Below, in pieces: positions 29,399 to 39,807 of a DNA stretch of 64,000 nucleotides. Numbering within the stretch: position 1 is the first letter of the stretch; each line of letters starts with the position of its first letter. Both the position numbers and the translations under genes were made by a program. Source of the DNA: Spirochaetales bacterium (GTDB lineage Bacteria > Spirochaetota > Leptospiria > Leptospirales > Leptonemataceae); contig JABTUL010000001.1 of assembly GCA_015075425.1 (NCBI GenBank), forward strand, positions 1,984,001 through 2,048,000, written 5' to 3'. The notes under the pieces were generated by a model. That model made no database searches, was not told the origin of the DNA, and saw only the letters and a program-made list of their open reading frames with translations.

Positions 29399-31165
29399 TT
29401 AGAAAGGCCAGAGAACGGGAATAAGCGCCACGGAAAGAGCCGCAACAGCCAGCCAGAGCAGCCCGCCCAGTCGCAGAAAATCGCCAAAGGTATAACCACC
29501 GGGACCCCAGACCATCAGATTGGTAGCATAGCCGATCGGCGTAACAAAAGAAGAAGAAGCGGCAAACATCACCGCCATAGCAAAGGGCATCCAGGCCACG
29601 CCCAGCGTGTCCGCTGTGGCCAGGCCTACGGGCAACAGGAGAGCCGCCGCAGCATTGTTCGTAATAAGTTCTGTGGCCACGGCTGTGGAAAGATAGATCA
29701 TAGCAAGGGCCAGCCAGGGATTCTGCCCACCAAGGCCAGCCAGCAATCGGGCGAGCTGTGCTGCCGCACCGGTGGTTTCCAGTGCGCTTCCCAGGGCAAA
29801 GGAACTGGCGATGGCAATGACTATCTGAAGATCAATGCTCGACCGGACCTCACGAATGGTGATGATACCGGTGCCGGCAATCACCAGGGCTGCGACAAGA
29901 GCAGCCCAGAGCATGGGCATTAAACCGCTCGCTGCCGCAACACACATACTGGCAGTAATGCCCAGAGCAGCCCAGGTACGCCAGTTACGCCGCGCCGGAC
30001 CGTGCTCCCTTAAAGTCCAGAAATCCGACTGCACATCCGGGTGCTCCATAAAGTTGGATCCGGCCTCCACCAGCAAGGCATCGCCGGGTCGCAGACTCCA
30101 GTCAGCATTGCGCATCGCGGCCAGAGTTTCGCCATGCCGGGCGACGGCAACAATGGCTCCACCATAACGACGGCGAAACACGCCCGTACCCACCTGTTCA
30201 CCCACAAGAGGGCTGCGGTCACTGACAATGACTTCAAAAAGATGCCGGCGGCTGCTTTCCCCGCCAAACGAGAGATCGGCCGCCGGCCTCAGACCCCGGA
30301 TCTGCCCCAGTGCGGCAATCGCCAGGGCCGGTCCGGCCAGAACGAGGCGATCACCGGCACGGAGCAAAACATCGGGGCCCGGTGCCGGGATTTGATCATC
30401 ACCACGATCAATTTCGACAGGATTCATCCCTCCGGCATGCTCACGCAAAGCCGATACGGGCTGCCCGACAAAGGGTCCCTCCTCTTCTACCAGAACTTCC
30501 ACGGTGAATCGCCGCGGATCCGAAAACGTTCCATCGACATTGACTCGATCCGGTACGATGAGCGGCGCAAAAATTACGATCACCAGGACCCCGACAACAA
30601 CGAGCACAAGTCCGAGAAGCGTCGGTACAAAAAAACCCAGACTGCCGCGCCCGCTTTCTTCCAGAAGGCCTGAAACCACAAGATTGGTGCTGGTTCCGAT
30701 CATGGTCAGCATCCCGCCCAGAACTGTCGCATAACTGAGCGGCAAAAGCAGTTTGGATGGAGAAATCTTGAGTTGTCTGGCCCAGCCGGATACAAGTGGC
30801 AACATCATGGCCACAAGCGGAGTGTTGTTGATAAAACCGCTCAGCGCCCCGGAAGAAGTACACAATCGTAGCAAAGCACCGCGCAGGCTACCTGGCTGGC
30901 CCAGCAGTGGCCTTGCCACGAGAGAGAGGGCTCCGGTACGCTGGACGGCAAAAGCCACAACAAAAAGGACGGCTACGGTAAGCATGCCTTCATTGGAAAA
31001 GCCCCGCAGTGCCACTTCAGGCGAAATCACACCGACTCCTACGAGAAAGACGGCACCGGCAAGCAGGGCAAGATCGGGGGGAACCCGATTGCTGGCCAGA
31101 AGTGCAAGCACCGCCACGGTGGTTCCGAGAGCCAGCCAGCCCTCCAGGGTTAGAGTGTCCATCAT
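29399..31165 (-). CDS. SLC13/DASS-type transporter with two RCK-C domains
   Basis: A protein of about 588 residues, with two sets of membrane helices (about residues 8-210 and 400-588) flanking two soluble TrkA-C/RCK-C domains (about 215-380: VEVLVEEEGPFVGQPVSALR and FEVIVSDRSPLVGEQVGTGV). The repeats SGFINNTPLVAMMLP and TELITNNAAAALLLP are the paired SNT/TNN-type substrate and sodium-binding hairpins of the DASS family, which imports dicarboxylates, sulfate or other anions. The substrate is not readable from sequence. I chose ATG 31165; TTG 31177 and ATG 31162 are alternatives. A TTGACG box lies 40 nt upstream of the chosen start. Confidence 0.9.
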   Translation of the reverse strand: MMDTLTLEGWLALGTTVAVLALLASNRVPPDLALLAGAVFLVGVGVISPEVALRGFSNEGMLTVAVLFVVAFAVQRTGALSLVARPLLGQPGSLRGALLRLCTSSGALSGFINNTPLVAMMLPLVSGWARQLKISPSKLLLPLSYATVLGGMLTMIGTSTNLVVSGLLEESGRGSLGFFVPTLLGLVLVVVGVLVIVIFAPLIVPDRVNVDGTFSDPRRFTVEVLVEEEGPFVGQPVSALREHAGGMNPVEIDRGDDQIPAPGPDVLLRAGDRLVLAGPALAIAALGQIRGLRPAADLSFGGESSRRHLFEVIVSDRSPLVGEQVGTGVFRRRYGGAIVAVARHGETLAAMRNADWSLRPGDALLVEAGSNFMEHPDVQSDFWTLREHGPARRNWRTWAALGITASMCVAAASGLMPMLWAALVAALVIAGTGIITIREVRSSIDLQIVIAIASSFALGSALETTGAAAQLARLLAGLGGQNPWLALAMIYLSTAVATELITNNAAAALLLPVGLATADTLGVAWMPFAMAVMFAASSSFVTPIGYATNLMVWGPGGYTFGDFLRLGGLLWLAVAALSVALIPVLWPF

Positions 31166-31316
31166 GATCGGCGGCAAGATTCTTTTTGATGGTGCAATGC
31201 GTCAAGTGTGTTACTGTCCGTAGTTCTATGCGATGTGCGCGCCCGATTCTCACCGTGCATCAACGGACCGGACGTTTTTTGCTGGCCACGGGAAGGCGGA
31301 TCTTAGAGAAAGAAGC

Positions 31317-32303
31317 ATGATCCAACCCGCAACTGACTGGCAGGAAATCACCGGACCGGACGAAACCAGCAGGCATGAACGCTATGCAAAATTGATCACC
31401 ATCATCCAGAAGCGCAAATCTAAAGAATACGGTACTGGCCGGGCTCTACACCGCAAACAGATTCTGGGTCTGGAAGGCACTTTTAGCGTTCATGACAATT
31501 TGCCTGTCCATGCGGCCCAGGGGCTCTTTGCGCGCCCCGCAAGCTATGCCTGCCTCATCCGTTACTCCAACGGAGGCCTGGACCGGAAAGCGGACAGCGT
31601 GCCGGATATCCGCGGCCTGGCCCTGAAAATCCTGGGGCTTGACCATCCGGGTGCTCTGGGCGGCCAGACAAACAGCCAGGATTTCTTAACCATCAATCAG
31701 GAAGTGTTCTCCGCTAAAGACAGCAAAGAATTCATGGGTGTTGTCGAAGCCTCGGTAAAGGGCCATCTGGATGTACTCAAATACATGATCAGAACCCACG
31801 GTCTGTGGACGGGCCTCCTGCGCATGAAGACCGCCATCGGCATGCTTACCCGAACCTTCCGTGGATTTGCCAGTGAAACTTTCAACACCGTGCTACCGTT
31901 TGCCTGTGGCCCTTACGCCGCGCGCCTGCGCATTCTGCCTGCACGTAAAGAATCTTTTCCCGATGCGAAAAAAGACTGGGCCGCGGATTTAAAAAAGCAT
32001 CTGGGTCAGGGTCCGCTGGTTCATGAGGTGCAGCTGCAATTTTTTGTGTCGGAAGAGGCAACGCCGATTGAAGATGGATCCAGACCGTGGCAGGAAAAGC
32101 TGTCGCCCTGGATCACCGTGGGGACGTTGACGATTCCGCAGCAGCCCCTTGAGGGACAGACCGCCCTGGAGCGCGAGGCACGGATGGATCAAACCATATT
32201 TGACCCTTGGAACGCCCTTTCCGAACACCGACCTCTTGGCGAAATCATGCGCGCCCGCAAGGTTGCCTACTTTGCCAGTCAGAAGGCGCGCGGGGCTCGA
32301 TAA
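31317..32303 (+). CDS. Catalase-related haem protein
   Basis: A 328-residue protein of the small catalase-like family rather than a true 480-700 residue catalase. RALHRKQ contains the expected distal His, NSQDFLTINQEVF corresponds to the family's N-x-P-x-FF region, and FDPWNALSEHRPLGEIMRAR is the conserved catalase 'PWN...HRPLG' segment. Such short relatives include allene oxide synthase-like and peroxidase-like enzymes. Whether it destroys peroxide is unknown. I chose ATG 31317, with AGAGAAAGAAG upstream, over a frame starting at 31233 that has no supporting features. Confidence 0.8.
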   Translation: MIQPATDWQEITGPDETSRHERYAKLITIIQKRKSKEYGTGRALHRKQILGLEGTFSVHDNLPVHAAQGLFARPASYACLIRYSNGGLDRKADSVPDIRGLALKILGLDHPGALGGQTNSQDFLTINQEVFSAKDSKEFMGVVEASVKGHLDVLKYMIRTHGLWTGLLRMKTAIGMLTRTFRGFASETFNTVLPFACGPYAARLRILPARKESFPDAKKDWAADLKKHLGQGPLVHEVQLQFFVSEEATPIEDGSRPWQEKLSPWITVGTLTIPQQPLEGQTALEREARMDQTIFDPWNALSEHRPLGEIMRARKVAYFASQKARGAR

Positions 32304-32343
32304 CTCCGGCGAGTAAAGCCAGGGCCTCTTCTTCGGGGGAGTC

Positions 32344-32372
32344 TTGACACAGGGGCCAACCCTCCGGTTCTG
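32344..32372 (+). promoter_or_regulatory. Putative pheS promoter
   Basis: A perfect -35 box TTGACA (32344-32349) lies 35 nt before the pheS ATG. The -10 region at the expected 17-nt spacing (GTTCTG) is weak. With this geometry transcription would begin at or next to the start codon, which fits the lack of a ribosome binding site. The call rests mainly on the -35 box. Confidence 0.45.
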
Positions 32373-32378
32373 TCCGGC

Positions 32379-33401
32379 ATGTCCCTCTACCAGGAAATCA
32401 CCGCACTGGAGAAAGAGGCCCTGGCTGCGCTGGGCGCGGTTGAATCCATCGCCGGACTGGAGGAAATCAAAAATCGCTATACAGGCAAAAAAGGTGCCCT
32501 GACCGGCATCTTAAAAGGTTTAAAAGATTTAAGTGATGCGGACAAACGCACCCTGGGCAAACAGGCCCACAGCCTTTCCACTCTTCTGGAAGAATCCATT
32601 GCCAGCCGGCGCCGGGAACTCGAAAACCGGGAAATGCAGAATCGTCTGCTTGCGGAAAGGTTCGATGCCCTGCGCCCGCTCAGATCTCTCTCTGGCCACC
32701 TGCATCCGCTCAGCCGCATTCAGTATGAAATCGAAGATCTCTTCACCTCCATGGGCTTCCTGATCATGGACGGGCCGGAAGTGGAAACGGATGCAAACAA
32801 TTTTACGCATCTCAATTTTTCCGCCGATCATCCCGCCCGGGACATGCAGGACACCTTCTGGACAACTGACGGGTTTTTGCTGCGTACGCACACCTCCCCC
32901 GTTCAGGTCCGGGCCATGCAAAAACTCAAGCCACCGTTTCGTATCATCGCCCCCGGGCGAGTGTACCGCTACGAAGAAATCGATGCTTCGCATGAGCATA
33001 CTTTTTTTCAGGTGGAAGGCATGATGGTCGATGAAGACATTTCCGTGGCCCACCTGATCCATATCATGAAATCATTTTTAAGCCAGCTTTTTGACAGGGA
33101 GGTGGCTGTCCGCCTGCGGCCGGGGTACTTTCCCTTCGTGGAACCAGGCTTTGAACTGGATTTCAGCTGCCTCATATGTAACGGTCAGGGTTGCCGGGTC
33201 TGCAAGCAATCCGGCTGGGTGGAGAGCGGTGGCTCGGGGCTGGTTCATCCGGAGGTGCTTCGCGCCGGAGGAATTGATCCAGACCGGTTCAGCGGCTTTG
33301 CTTTTGGTTTTGGTCTCAATCGGCTGGCCATGATGAAATACGGGATCGAAGATATCCGCCATTTTATGCAGGGCAATTTGCGCTTTCTGGAACAATTCTG
33401 A
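32379..33401 (+). CDS. pheS: Phenylalanine--tRNA ligase alpha subunit
   Basis: A 340-residue class II synthetase subunit that, as an alpha2-beta2 enzyme with PheT, charges tRNA-Phe. It has an N-terminal coiled coil for tRNA binding (about 1-85), motif 2 (GRVYRYEEIDASHEHTFFQ), the CLICNGQGCRVCKQSGW cysteine cluster typical of bacterial PheS and motif 3 (GFGLNRLAMMKYGIEDIR). No ribosome binding site precedes the ATG. The stop shares one base with the pheT start (TGATG), so the subunits are translationally coupled. Confidence 0.98.
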   Translation: MSLYQEITALEKEALAALGAVESIAGLEEIKNRYTGKKGALTGILKGLKDLSDADKRTLGKQAHSLSTLLEESIASRRRELENREMQNRLLAERFDALRPLRSLSGHLHPLSRIQYEIEDLFTSMGFLIMDGPEVETDANNFTHLNFSADHPARDMQDTFWTTDGFLLRTHTSPVQVRAMQKLKPPFRIIAPGRVYRYEEIDASHEHTFFQVEGMMVDEDISVAHLIHIMKSFLSQLFDREVAVRLRPGYFPFVEPGFELDFSCLICNGQGCRVCKQSGWVESGGSGLVHPEVLRAGGIDPDRFSGFAFGFGLNRLAMMKYGIEDIRHFMQGNLRFLEQF

Positions 33402-35779
33402 TGCAACTTTCCTGGAACTGGTTAGCGGATTACGTCGATCTAAACAATGTAAAAGTCGAAGAAGCGGTGCACCGCCTCACCCTTGCCACCTGTGAGGTGG
33501 AAGAGTGGCAGGAATACTTTGCGCATTTTTCCGTTTTACGCATTGGTCAGGTGACAAAAAAAGAAAAACATCCGGACGCGGACCGCCTGAGCGTATGCAC
33601 GGTGGATCTTTCCTCTGAGGAACGGATCATCGTTTGCGGCGCGGCCAATGTTGCCCCGGGCCAATACGTCCCCGTTGCCCTGCCCGGGGTGACTTTGCCA
33701 GGAGATTTGACCATCAAGGAAGCTAAAATCCGTGGTGTTGCCTCTGCCGGTATGATCTGTTCTGCCGCAGAGCTGGGTGCTGGGGATTTTTTTGGTGAAA
33801 GCGATGGCATTCTGGTTCTCCCCGAGCAGGCGGCTCGATTCAAGGGGCGGCCGCTGCAAGAACTCTATCCCCTCCATGATACAATTCTAAGCATTGATAA
33901 CAAATCGATCACCCACCGACCCGATCTCTGGGGACATGCCGGCTTTGCCCGTGAACTGGCCGTGCTGCTCAAACGCAAATGGCGGTTCAATCCCTTCGAG
34001 GAAAAATCTCTGATGGCTCCTGACGGTGGTATCCTCATCGACCGCGGCCCGGCCCATGCCTACTACGGTGCTGTCGTGGAAGGAATCCGTGTCCTGCCCT
34101 CACCGGGCTTCATTGCGGCCCGCCTGTTCCTTCTGGGACAAAGGCCCATCAACAATGTGGTAGATGCTTCCAATTATGTAATGTTTGAACTGGCCCAACC
34201 CAATCACGCATTTGACCTGGCAAGTCTGCCATCCCGGGCCATCAAAGTGGAAACGGCAGAGCAGGCAAAAAAGACAGAGCTGGAACTTCTGGACGATAGA
34301 ACCATTCAGTTGCCGGGACATGCTATACTGATCACTGCTGACAGCGAGGCTCTGGCATTGGCGGGCATCATGGGGGGCCGGGGGAGTGCCATCGGACCGC
34401 AGACGCAGAGCCTCTTTCTGGAATCGGCAACCTTTCCCAGGGAAAGCATCCGCAAAACACTGCAGAGTTGCCCGCTGCGCACAGAATCGGCCATCCGCTT
34501 TGAAAAAGGACAGGATCCCGAAAAGGCCCTGGTGGCAATCTATCGGCTGGTGAAAATCCTCCGCCTGACCTGTCCGGACCTGAAACTGACCGGCTTAAAT
34601 GGAGACCACCACCGTCCGCCGCCAACGGTTATCCATACGCAATTATCCTTTATCAACAAGAGGCTGGGCCTTAACCTGAAAACTGCGCAAGTCAAAGCTT
34701 TGCTCGGCCCGGCAGGCTTTTTACTGAAAGCAAGCAAAGATGAACTTTGGGTAACGGTGCCTTCCTTTCGCGCCTGGTACGATGTAACCATCCCCGAGGA
34801 TCTGGTGGAAGAAGTGGGTCGGCTGAACGGCTACGATAAACTGAGTCCCGCGGCTCCGCTGACCCCGGCGCTGCCGCTCAAACAGAACCCGGCAAGGATT
34901 CTGGAACGCGAAGTCAAAACGTTTCTCCTGGGCCGTGGATTTACGGAAACGTACAACTACAGCTTCACCAGCCCTGAGCGCAACCGCCGCCTGGCAGAGG
35001 AAGCGGTGGTACTGGCCAATCCCGTGCATGCAGAGCACAATGAAATGCGCCTTTCTTTGATCCCCGGTCTTTTAGAGCAGCTGCGCTTGAATCAGGATCA
35101 GCTCAAAGAAGTTCGGCTTTTTGAGCTGGGCCGGGTGTATCCTTACCGCAAGGGGGCATTGCCGGAAGAACGGACCCTTATCAGTGCCGCTATCATGCCA
35201 GAAAAAAGTAAAGGAAACCCGGAAGAGTGGCTCTTTGCCCTGCGGCAGGTTCTCGAGGATCTGGCCCATCAGCACCGCCTGCACCTGCGCCTTGAGTATG
35301 GCGTCGCACCTTTCTTTCATCCCCGCGCCTGCCTCGACCTTTTGTGCCCGTCGGGACGATTCGGGCATGCAGGACTGATTTCACCGGTGGATCTTAAAGA
35401 ATTCGACCTCCGGCGGCCGGTCGCTCTCTTCTACCTGGATCTGGAAACGATGCAGCAAAATCGCCAGGGGGTTCTTTACCAGAAGGTGGAAACCCATCCC
35501 GATTCTCATTTTGAAGTCACCGTAACCATGCCCGTAGCTGCTGACACATCGGCTCCCATGAGGCTTATCCAGGCGCTGGGCCTTGAAGCAATTCGTGAAA
35601 TCACCCTGCTTGACATCTACAGGGGGAGCCCGCTGCAGGAAGGTGAACAGGCCGTGAGCTACCGGTTTGTCTGCCGCAGCAAAGACCAGACGCTGGAAAG
35701 AACGCAGCTTCAGTCTTTGCTGGATACGATCGTGGGTGAATTGCAAAAAAAAGGCTACCCCTTGCGGAGTAGCCCCTGA
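33401..35779 (+). CDS. pheT: Phenylalanine--tRNA ligase beta subunit
   Basis: A 792-residue PheT of normal bacterial length: an N-terminal tRNA-binding OB domain (about 40-150), the B3/B4 editing domain (about 210-370), B5, and a C-terminal anticodon-binding FDX-ACB domain (about 700-790: DSHFEVTVTMPVA...LLDIYRG). It completes the pheST operon. Its final codons overlap a hairpin that acts on the opposite strand as terminator of the convergent phasin-like gene. Confidence 0.98.
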   Translation: MQLSWNWLADYVDLNNVKVEEAVHRLTLATCEVEEWQEYFAHFSVLRIGQVTKKEKHPDADRLSVCTVDLSSEERIIVCGAANVAPGQYVPVALPGVTLPGDLTIKEAKIRGVASAGMICSAAELGAGDFFGESDGILVLPEQAARFKGRPLQELYPLHDTILSIDNKSITHRPDLWGHAGFARELAVLLKRKWRFNPFEEKSLMAPDGGILIDRGPAHAYYGAVVEGIRVLPSPGFIAARLFLLGQRPINNVVDASNYVMFELAQPNHAFDLASLPSRAIKVETAEQAKKTELELLDDRTIQLPGHAILITADSEALALAGIMGGRGSAIGPQTQSLFLESATFPRESIRKTLQSCPLRTESAIRFEKGQDPEKALVAIYRLVKILRLTCPDLKLTGLNGDHHRPPPTVIHTQLSFINKRLGLNLKTAQVKALLGPAGFLLKASKDELWVTVPSFRAWYDVTIPEDLVEEVGRLNGYDKLSPAAPLTPALPLKQNPARILEREVKTFLLGRGFTETYNYSFTSPERNRRLAEEAVVLANPVHAEHNEMRLSLIPGLLEQLRLNQDQLKEVRLFELGRVYPYRKGALPEERTLISAAIMPEKSKGNPEEWLFALRQVLEDLAHQHRLHLRLEYGVAPFFHPRACLDLLCPSGRFGHAGLISPVDLKEFDLRRPVALFYLDLETMQQNRQGVLYQKVETHPDSHFEVTVTMPVAADTSAPMRLIQALGLEAIREITLLDIYRGSPLQEGEQAVSYRFVCRSKDQTLERTQLQSLLDTIVGELQKKGYPLRSSP
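35745..35774 (-). terminator. Terminator of the phasin-like gene, embedded in the pheT 3' end
   Basis: On the minus strand, a 9-bp stem (GGCTACTCC with GGGGTAGCC, one G-T pair) with a GCAA loop is followed by eight T residues (complement of 35745-35752). It lies 27 nt after the stop of the phasin-like gene, yet all of it is inside pheT coding sequence. Confidence 0.9.
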
Positions 35780-35800
35780 GCGTAAGTCGGTCAGTCTTGC

Positions 35801-36253
35801 TTACGCTTTGCCCTTCACAGAAGAAGCGACATTGCTGGCAGCAGTTTTAGCTTTTTCAGCTACACCGGCTGCTGCAGTCTGCGCGCCGGCCACCTGAGTT
35901 TTGATATATCCGCTCAGCTCTTCAATCTTGCTGTTCAGATCATTCAAGCGCTCTTCACCGACCACAGTTTTCACCTGCTCAAAAACCTGAGCATAGTTTT
36001 TCTGGGCTTCAGCGAGGACTTTGTTGAAATTTTCTTCAGCCTGAGTGGTGACGTCCTTTACTCCACGGATGGTGTTCTCCAGAACTTCACGCAACTTCAC
36101 AGCAGATTCTGACATATCGGAAGCTCCTTTGCTTTTCAGATCAGCAAAGGCGCTCTCCAGATAACGCAGGGCGGTTTGCAGATTTTCTTCACCGGCCTTA
36201 AAGATTCCAAGGCCAGCATTCAAAATGTCCTGTAAGCTTTTTTCGATCATCAT
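35801..36253 (-). CDS. Phasin-like helical protein
   Basis: A 150-residue, almost entirely helical protein, with coiled-coil heptads through about residues 20-120 and an Ala/Lys-rich C-terminal tail. It resembles the phasin-related proteins annotated in Leptospira; phasins coat polyhydroxyalkanoate granules. No PHA gene is in this window, so a granule role is an inference and a general coiled-coil role is possible. I chose ATG 36253, with AGGAG 5 nt upstream; ATG 36250 is also possible. The longer frame to 36505 runs antisense over the DksA-like gene. A dedicated promoter and terminator suggest strong solo expression. Confidence 0.7.
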   Translation of the reverse strand: MMIEKSLQDILNAGLGIFKAGEENLQTALRYLESAFADLKSKGASDMSESAVKLREVLENTIRGVKDVTTQAEENFNKVLAEAQKNYAQVFEQVKTVVGEERLNDLNSKIEELSGYIKTQVAGAQTAAAGVAEKAKTAASNVASSVKGKA

Positions 36254-36281
36254 TGTTCTCCTGACGTTTTTGCGTTGCACC

Positions 36282-36310
36282 ATATTTTTATGCAGCGCAT
36301 AATCTGTCAA
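36282..36310 (-). promoter_or_regulatory. Putative promoter of the phasin-like gene
   Basis: On the minus strand a perfect TTGACA (complement of 36305-36310) is followed at 17 nt by an A/T-rich AAATAT (complement of 36282-36287). It is positioned about 30 nt upstream of the gene, leaving room for the AGGAG site. The -35 is convincing, the -10 moderate. Confidence 0.5.
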
Positions 36311-36334
36311 CACTTTTGCGGAAAAATATTCGAT

Positions 36335-36356
36335 TTGACGCAGAGGGGCTCCTCTG
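36335..36356 (+). promoter_or_regulatory. TTGACG box with adjoining palindrome upstream of the DksA-like gene
   Basis: TTGACG (36335-36340) is followed at once by a perfect palindrome, CAGAGG-GGCT-CCTCTG (36341-36356), that fills the spacer of the presumed promoter. A second small inverted repeat, CCCC-TGAAA-GGGG, lies near 36372-36384. The placement suggests an operator or an RNA hairpin controlling the DksA-like/gyrB transcript. No -10 box is obvious. Confidence 0.35.
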
Positions 36357-36404
36357 AAACCTGCATGGTTTCCCCTGAAAGGGGCTATTTGAGGCATGGG
36401 AAGC

Positions 36405-36746
36405 ATGACAAAAGACAAACTGGACAAATACCGGGAAATGCTACTTGCAGAAAAAGCGGCAATTCTCAAAGAACTGGAAATCGAACAGGAATACCTGGTT
36501 TTCAACGATCAGGGAGACCTGGTAGATATTGCCGACTCCATGATCGCCAATGATATCATCAACAGGCTGGGAGATATGGAGCGCGATAAGATCAAGCAGA
36601 TCGATCATGCCCTGGAAAAAATCGAGAATGGCAGCTATGGCACCTGTGAAGGTACGGGGAAAAAGATTCCCGAGGCCCGTTTGAACGCCATCCCCTGGAC
36701 ACCCTACACCGTAGAATACGCCGCCCAGCTCGAAAAGAACGCCTGA
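36405..36746 (+). CDS. DksA/TraR-like protein lacking the zinc finger
   Basis: A 113-residue protein with the coiled-coil hairpin of DksA/TraR proteins (about 5-70, including the acidic tip region DLVDIADSMIANDI), which reaches into the RNA polymerase secondary channel and modifies initiation. The C-terminal zinc finger normally has four Cys. Here only one remains (TCEGTGKK; the following positions are Gly, Pro, Thr and Tyr), though the surrounding EARLNAIPWTPY fold is kept. It resembles zinc-independent DksA variants. I chose ATG 36405 because GAGG lies at a suitable distance; ATG 36396 is in frame. It precedes gyrB by 30 nt. Confidence 0.85.
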   Translation: MTKDKLDKYREMLLAEKAAILKELEIEQEYLVFNDQGDLVDIADSMIANDIINRLGDMERDKIKQIDHALEKIENGSYGTCEGTGKKIPEARLNAIPWTPYTVEYAAQLEKNA

Positions 36747-38741
<1,995 letters not shown>

Positions 38742-38785
38742 GGCAGGAGTCTTCACAGAAAGCAGAACTATTTTTTTTAAGTCTT

Positions 38786-39160
38786 TCAGGAGCGGGCTAC
38801 CAGAACCAGTCCGGCAACGATCAGGAGCGTACCCCAGATGCGCATTGCCGTAATGCTTTCAGCGGCGTAGACTCCGTACAAAAGAGTGATCAGATAGCCC
38901 AGAGACATGAGTGGTCGGGCCAGACTTAAATCGGACCGGCTCAGCACTGCCAGCCAGAGCAAAAAGCTGATGCCGTAACTGCCGGCCGCAGCAAACATAC
39001 GCCAGCTGAGCAGAGCATTCCAGAAATAACGCCACAGAACGGCAAAGGACAATTCAAAGGGGACAGGACCGGCGGCTTTCATTGCTTCTTTCATGAATAT
39101 CTGCCCGAAGGCCCCGAGAATAATGCTGCAAAGCAGAAGCGCCCAGATTACCATCGTCAT
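38786..39160 (-). CDS. Small EamA/SMR-type membrane transporter
   Basis: A 124-residue protein with four membrane helices (about 4-25, 42-62, 70-92, 102-122). The spacing and the short loops fit the small multidrug resistance/EamA-half family of the DMT superfamily, which works as dimers. The substrate is unknown; the motif SRSDLSLARPLMSLGYLITL near helix 3 is like undecaprenyl-phosphate-arabinose flippase subunits as well as EmrE. It is last in a three-gene minus-strand operon and overlaps the gene before it by 4 nt. Confidence 0.8.
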   Translation of the reverse strand: MTMVIWALLLCSIILGAFGQIFMKEAMKAAGPVPFELSFAVLWRYFWNALLSWRMFAAAGSYGISFLLWLAVLSRSDLSLARPLMSLGYLITLLYGVYAAESITAMRIWGTLLIVAGLVLVARS

Positions 39161-39807
39161 ACTTCAAAACCAATGCGCACAACAAAAAGATCAACCGGGT
39201 CCTGCCCCCGGGCCAGTTTCTGGTGTAATTCGCGCAAGGGTAACTCCTTTCCCGCCTGGGCATGCACGACCAGGGCTGAACCATTTTCCAGTGCGTGCGC
39301 CTGAATCTCCACGGGGAGAGGACTCGGCAGTCCCCCGGGCAGTCCACTATGAAACGGTAAAGTATACATACCATCCCGCGACACAAGGGGCAGAGTAAAT
39401 CCGGCATGCAGCATACGGATGAGCGCATAGGTGGACGGCCCCTCTTCCTTTTTCATCGCGCGCTGCAGGCGGCGGGGAACCACAGCCTGCAAATCTTCCT
39501 CATCGATCCGATGCAACTCGCGCAGATCCATTTCAAAAAGGATGAAATGTACGTCGTCAAGTGCAGAGAGTCGTTCGGAGAGCAGGGCAAAGGAAGCATC
39601 ATCACGAAAAAAAAAATCCGGCACATCTGTTTGCGTTGCACTTTGTTCGACCATCAGGGCTGTCAGAATTTCCCGGAAACGATAGCAAAAGATCGCATTG
39701 CCGGAAGTGTAACAGCCTGCTTCTGAGGATTTCTCTATGTGCTGTAAAGCGGGACCGCTGGCGGCTAAGGTAAGTCGGGCCGGGCCACGCAGGAACTGCA
39801 TTTTCAC
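39157..39807 (-). CDS. Protein of unknown function
   Basis: A 216-residue protein without a signal peptide or membrane segments. It has a mixed alpha/beta pattern and no motif I can name. It overlaps both neighbours by 4 nt (ATGA at each junction), so it is made together with a periplasmic protein and a small transporter. The conserved arrangement suggests a shared envelope function, but none can be assigned. Confidence 0.6.
   Translation of the reverse strand: MKMQFLRGPARLTLAASGPALQHIEKSSEAGCYTSGNAIFCYRFREILTALMVEQSATQTDVPDFFFRDDASFALLSERLSALDDVHFILFEMDLRELHRIDEEDLQAVVPRRLQRAMKKEEGPSTYALIRMLHAGFTLPLVSRDGMYTLPFHSGLPGGLPSPLPVEIQAHALENGSALVVHAQAGKELPLRELHQKLARGQDPVDLFVVRIGFEV

Noticed and set aside
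30041-30673. 210-codon plus-strand frame inside the SLC13-type transporter gene
   Set aside because: Shadow of a well-supported membrane protein gene; the composition is not protein-like.
38742-38785. Terminator after gyrB
   Set aside because: There is a run of eight T residues, but no convincing stem precedes it.
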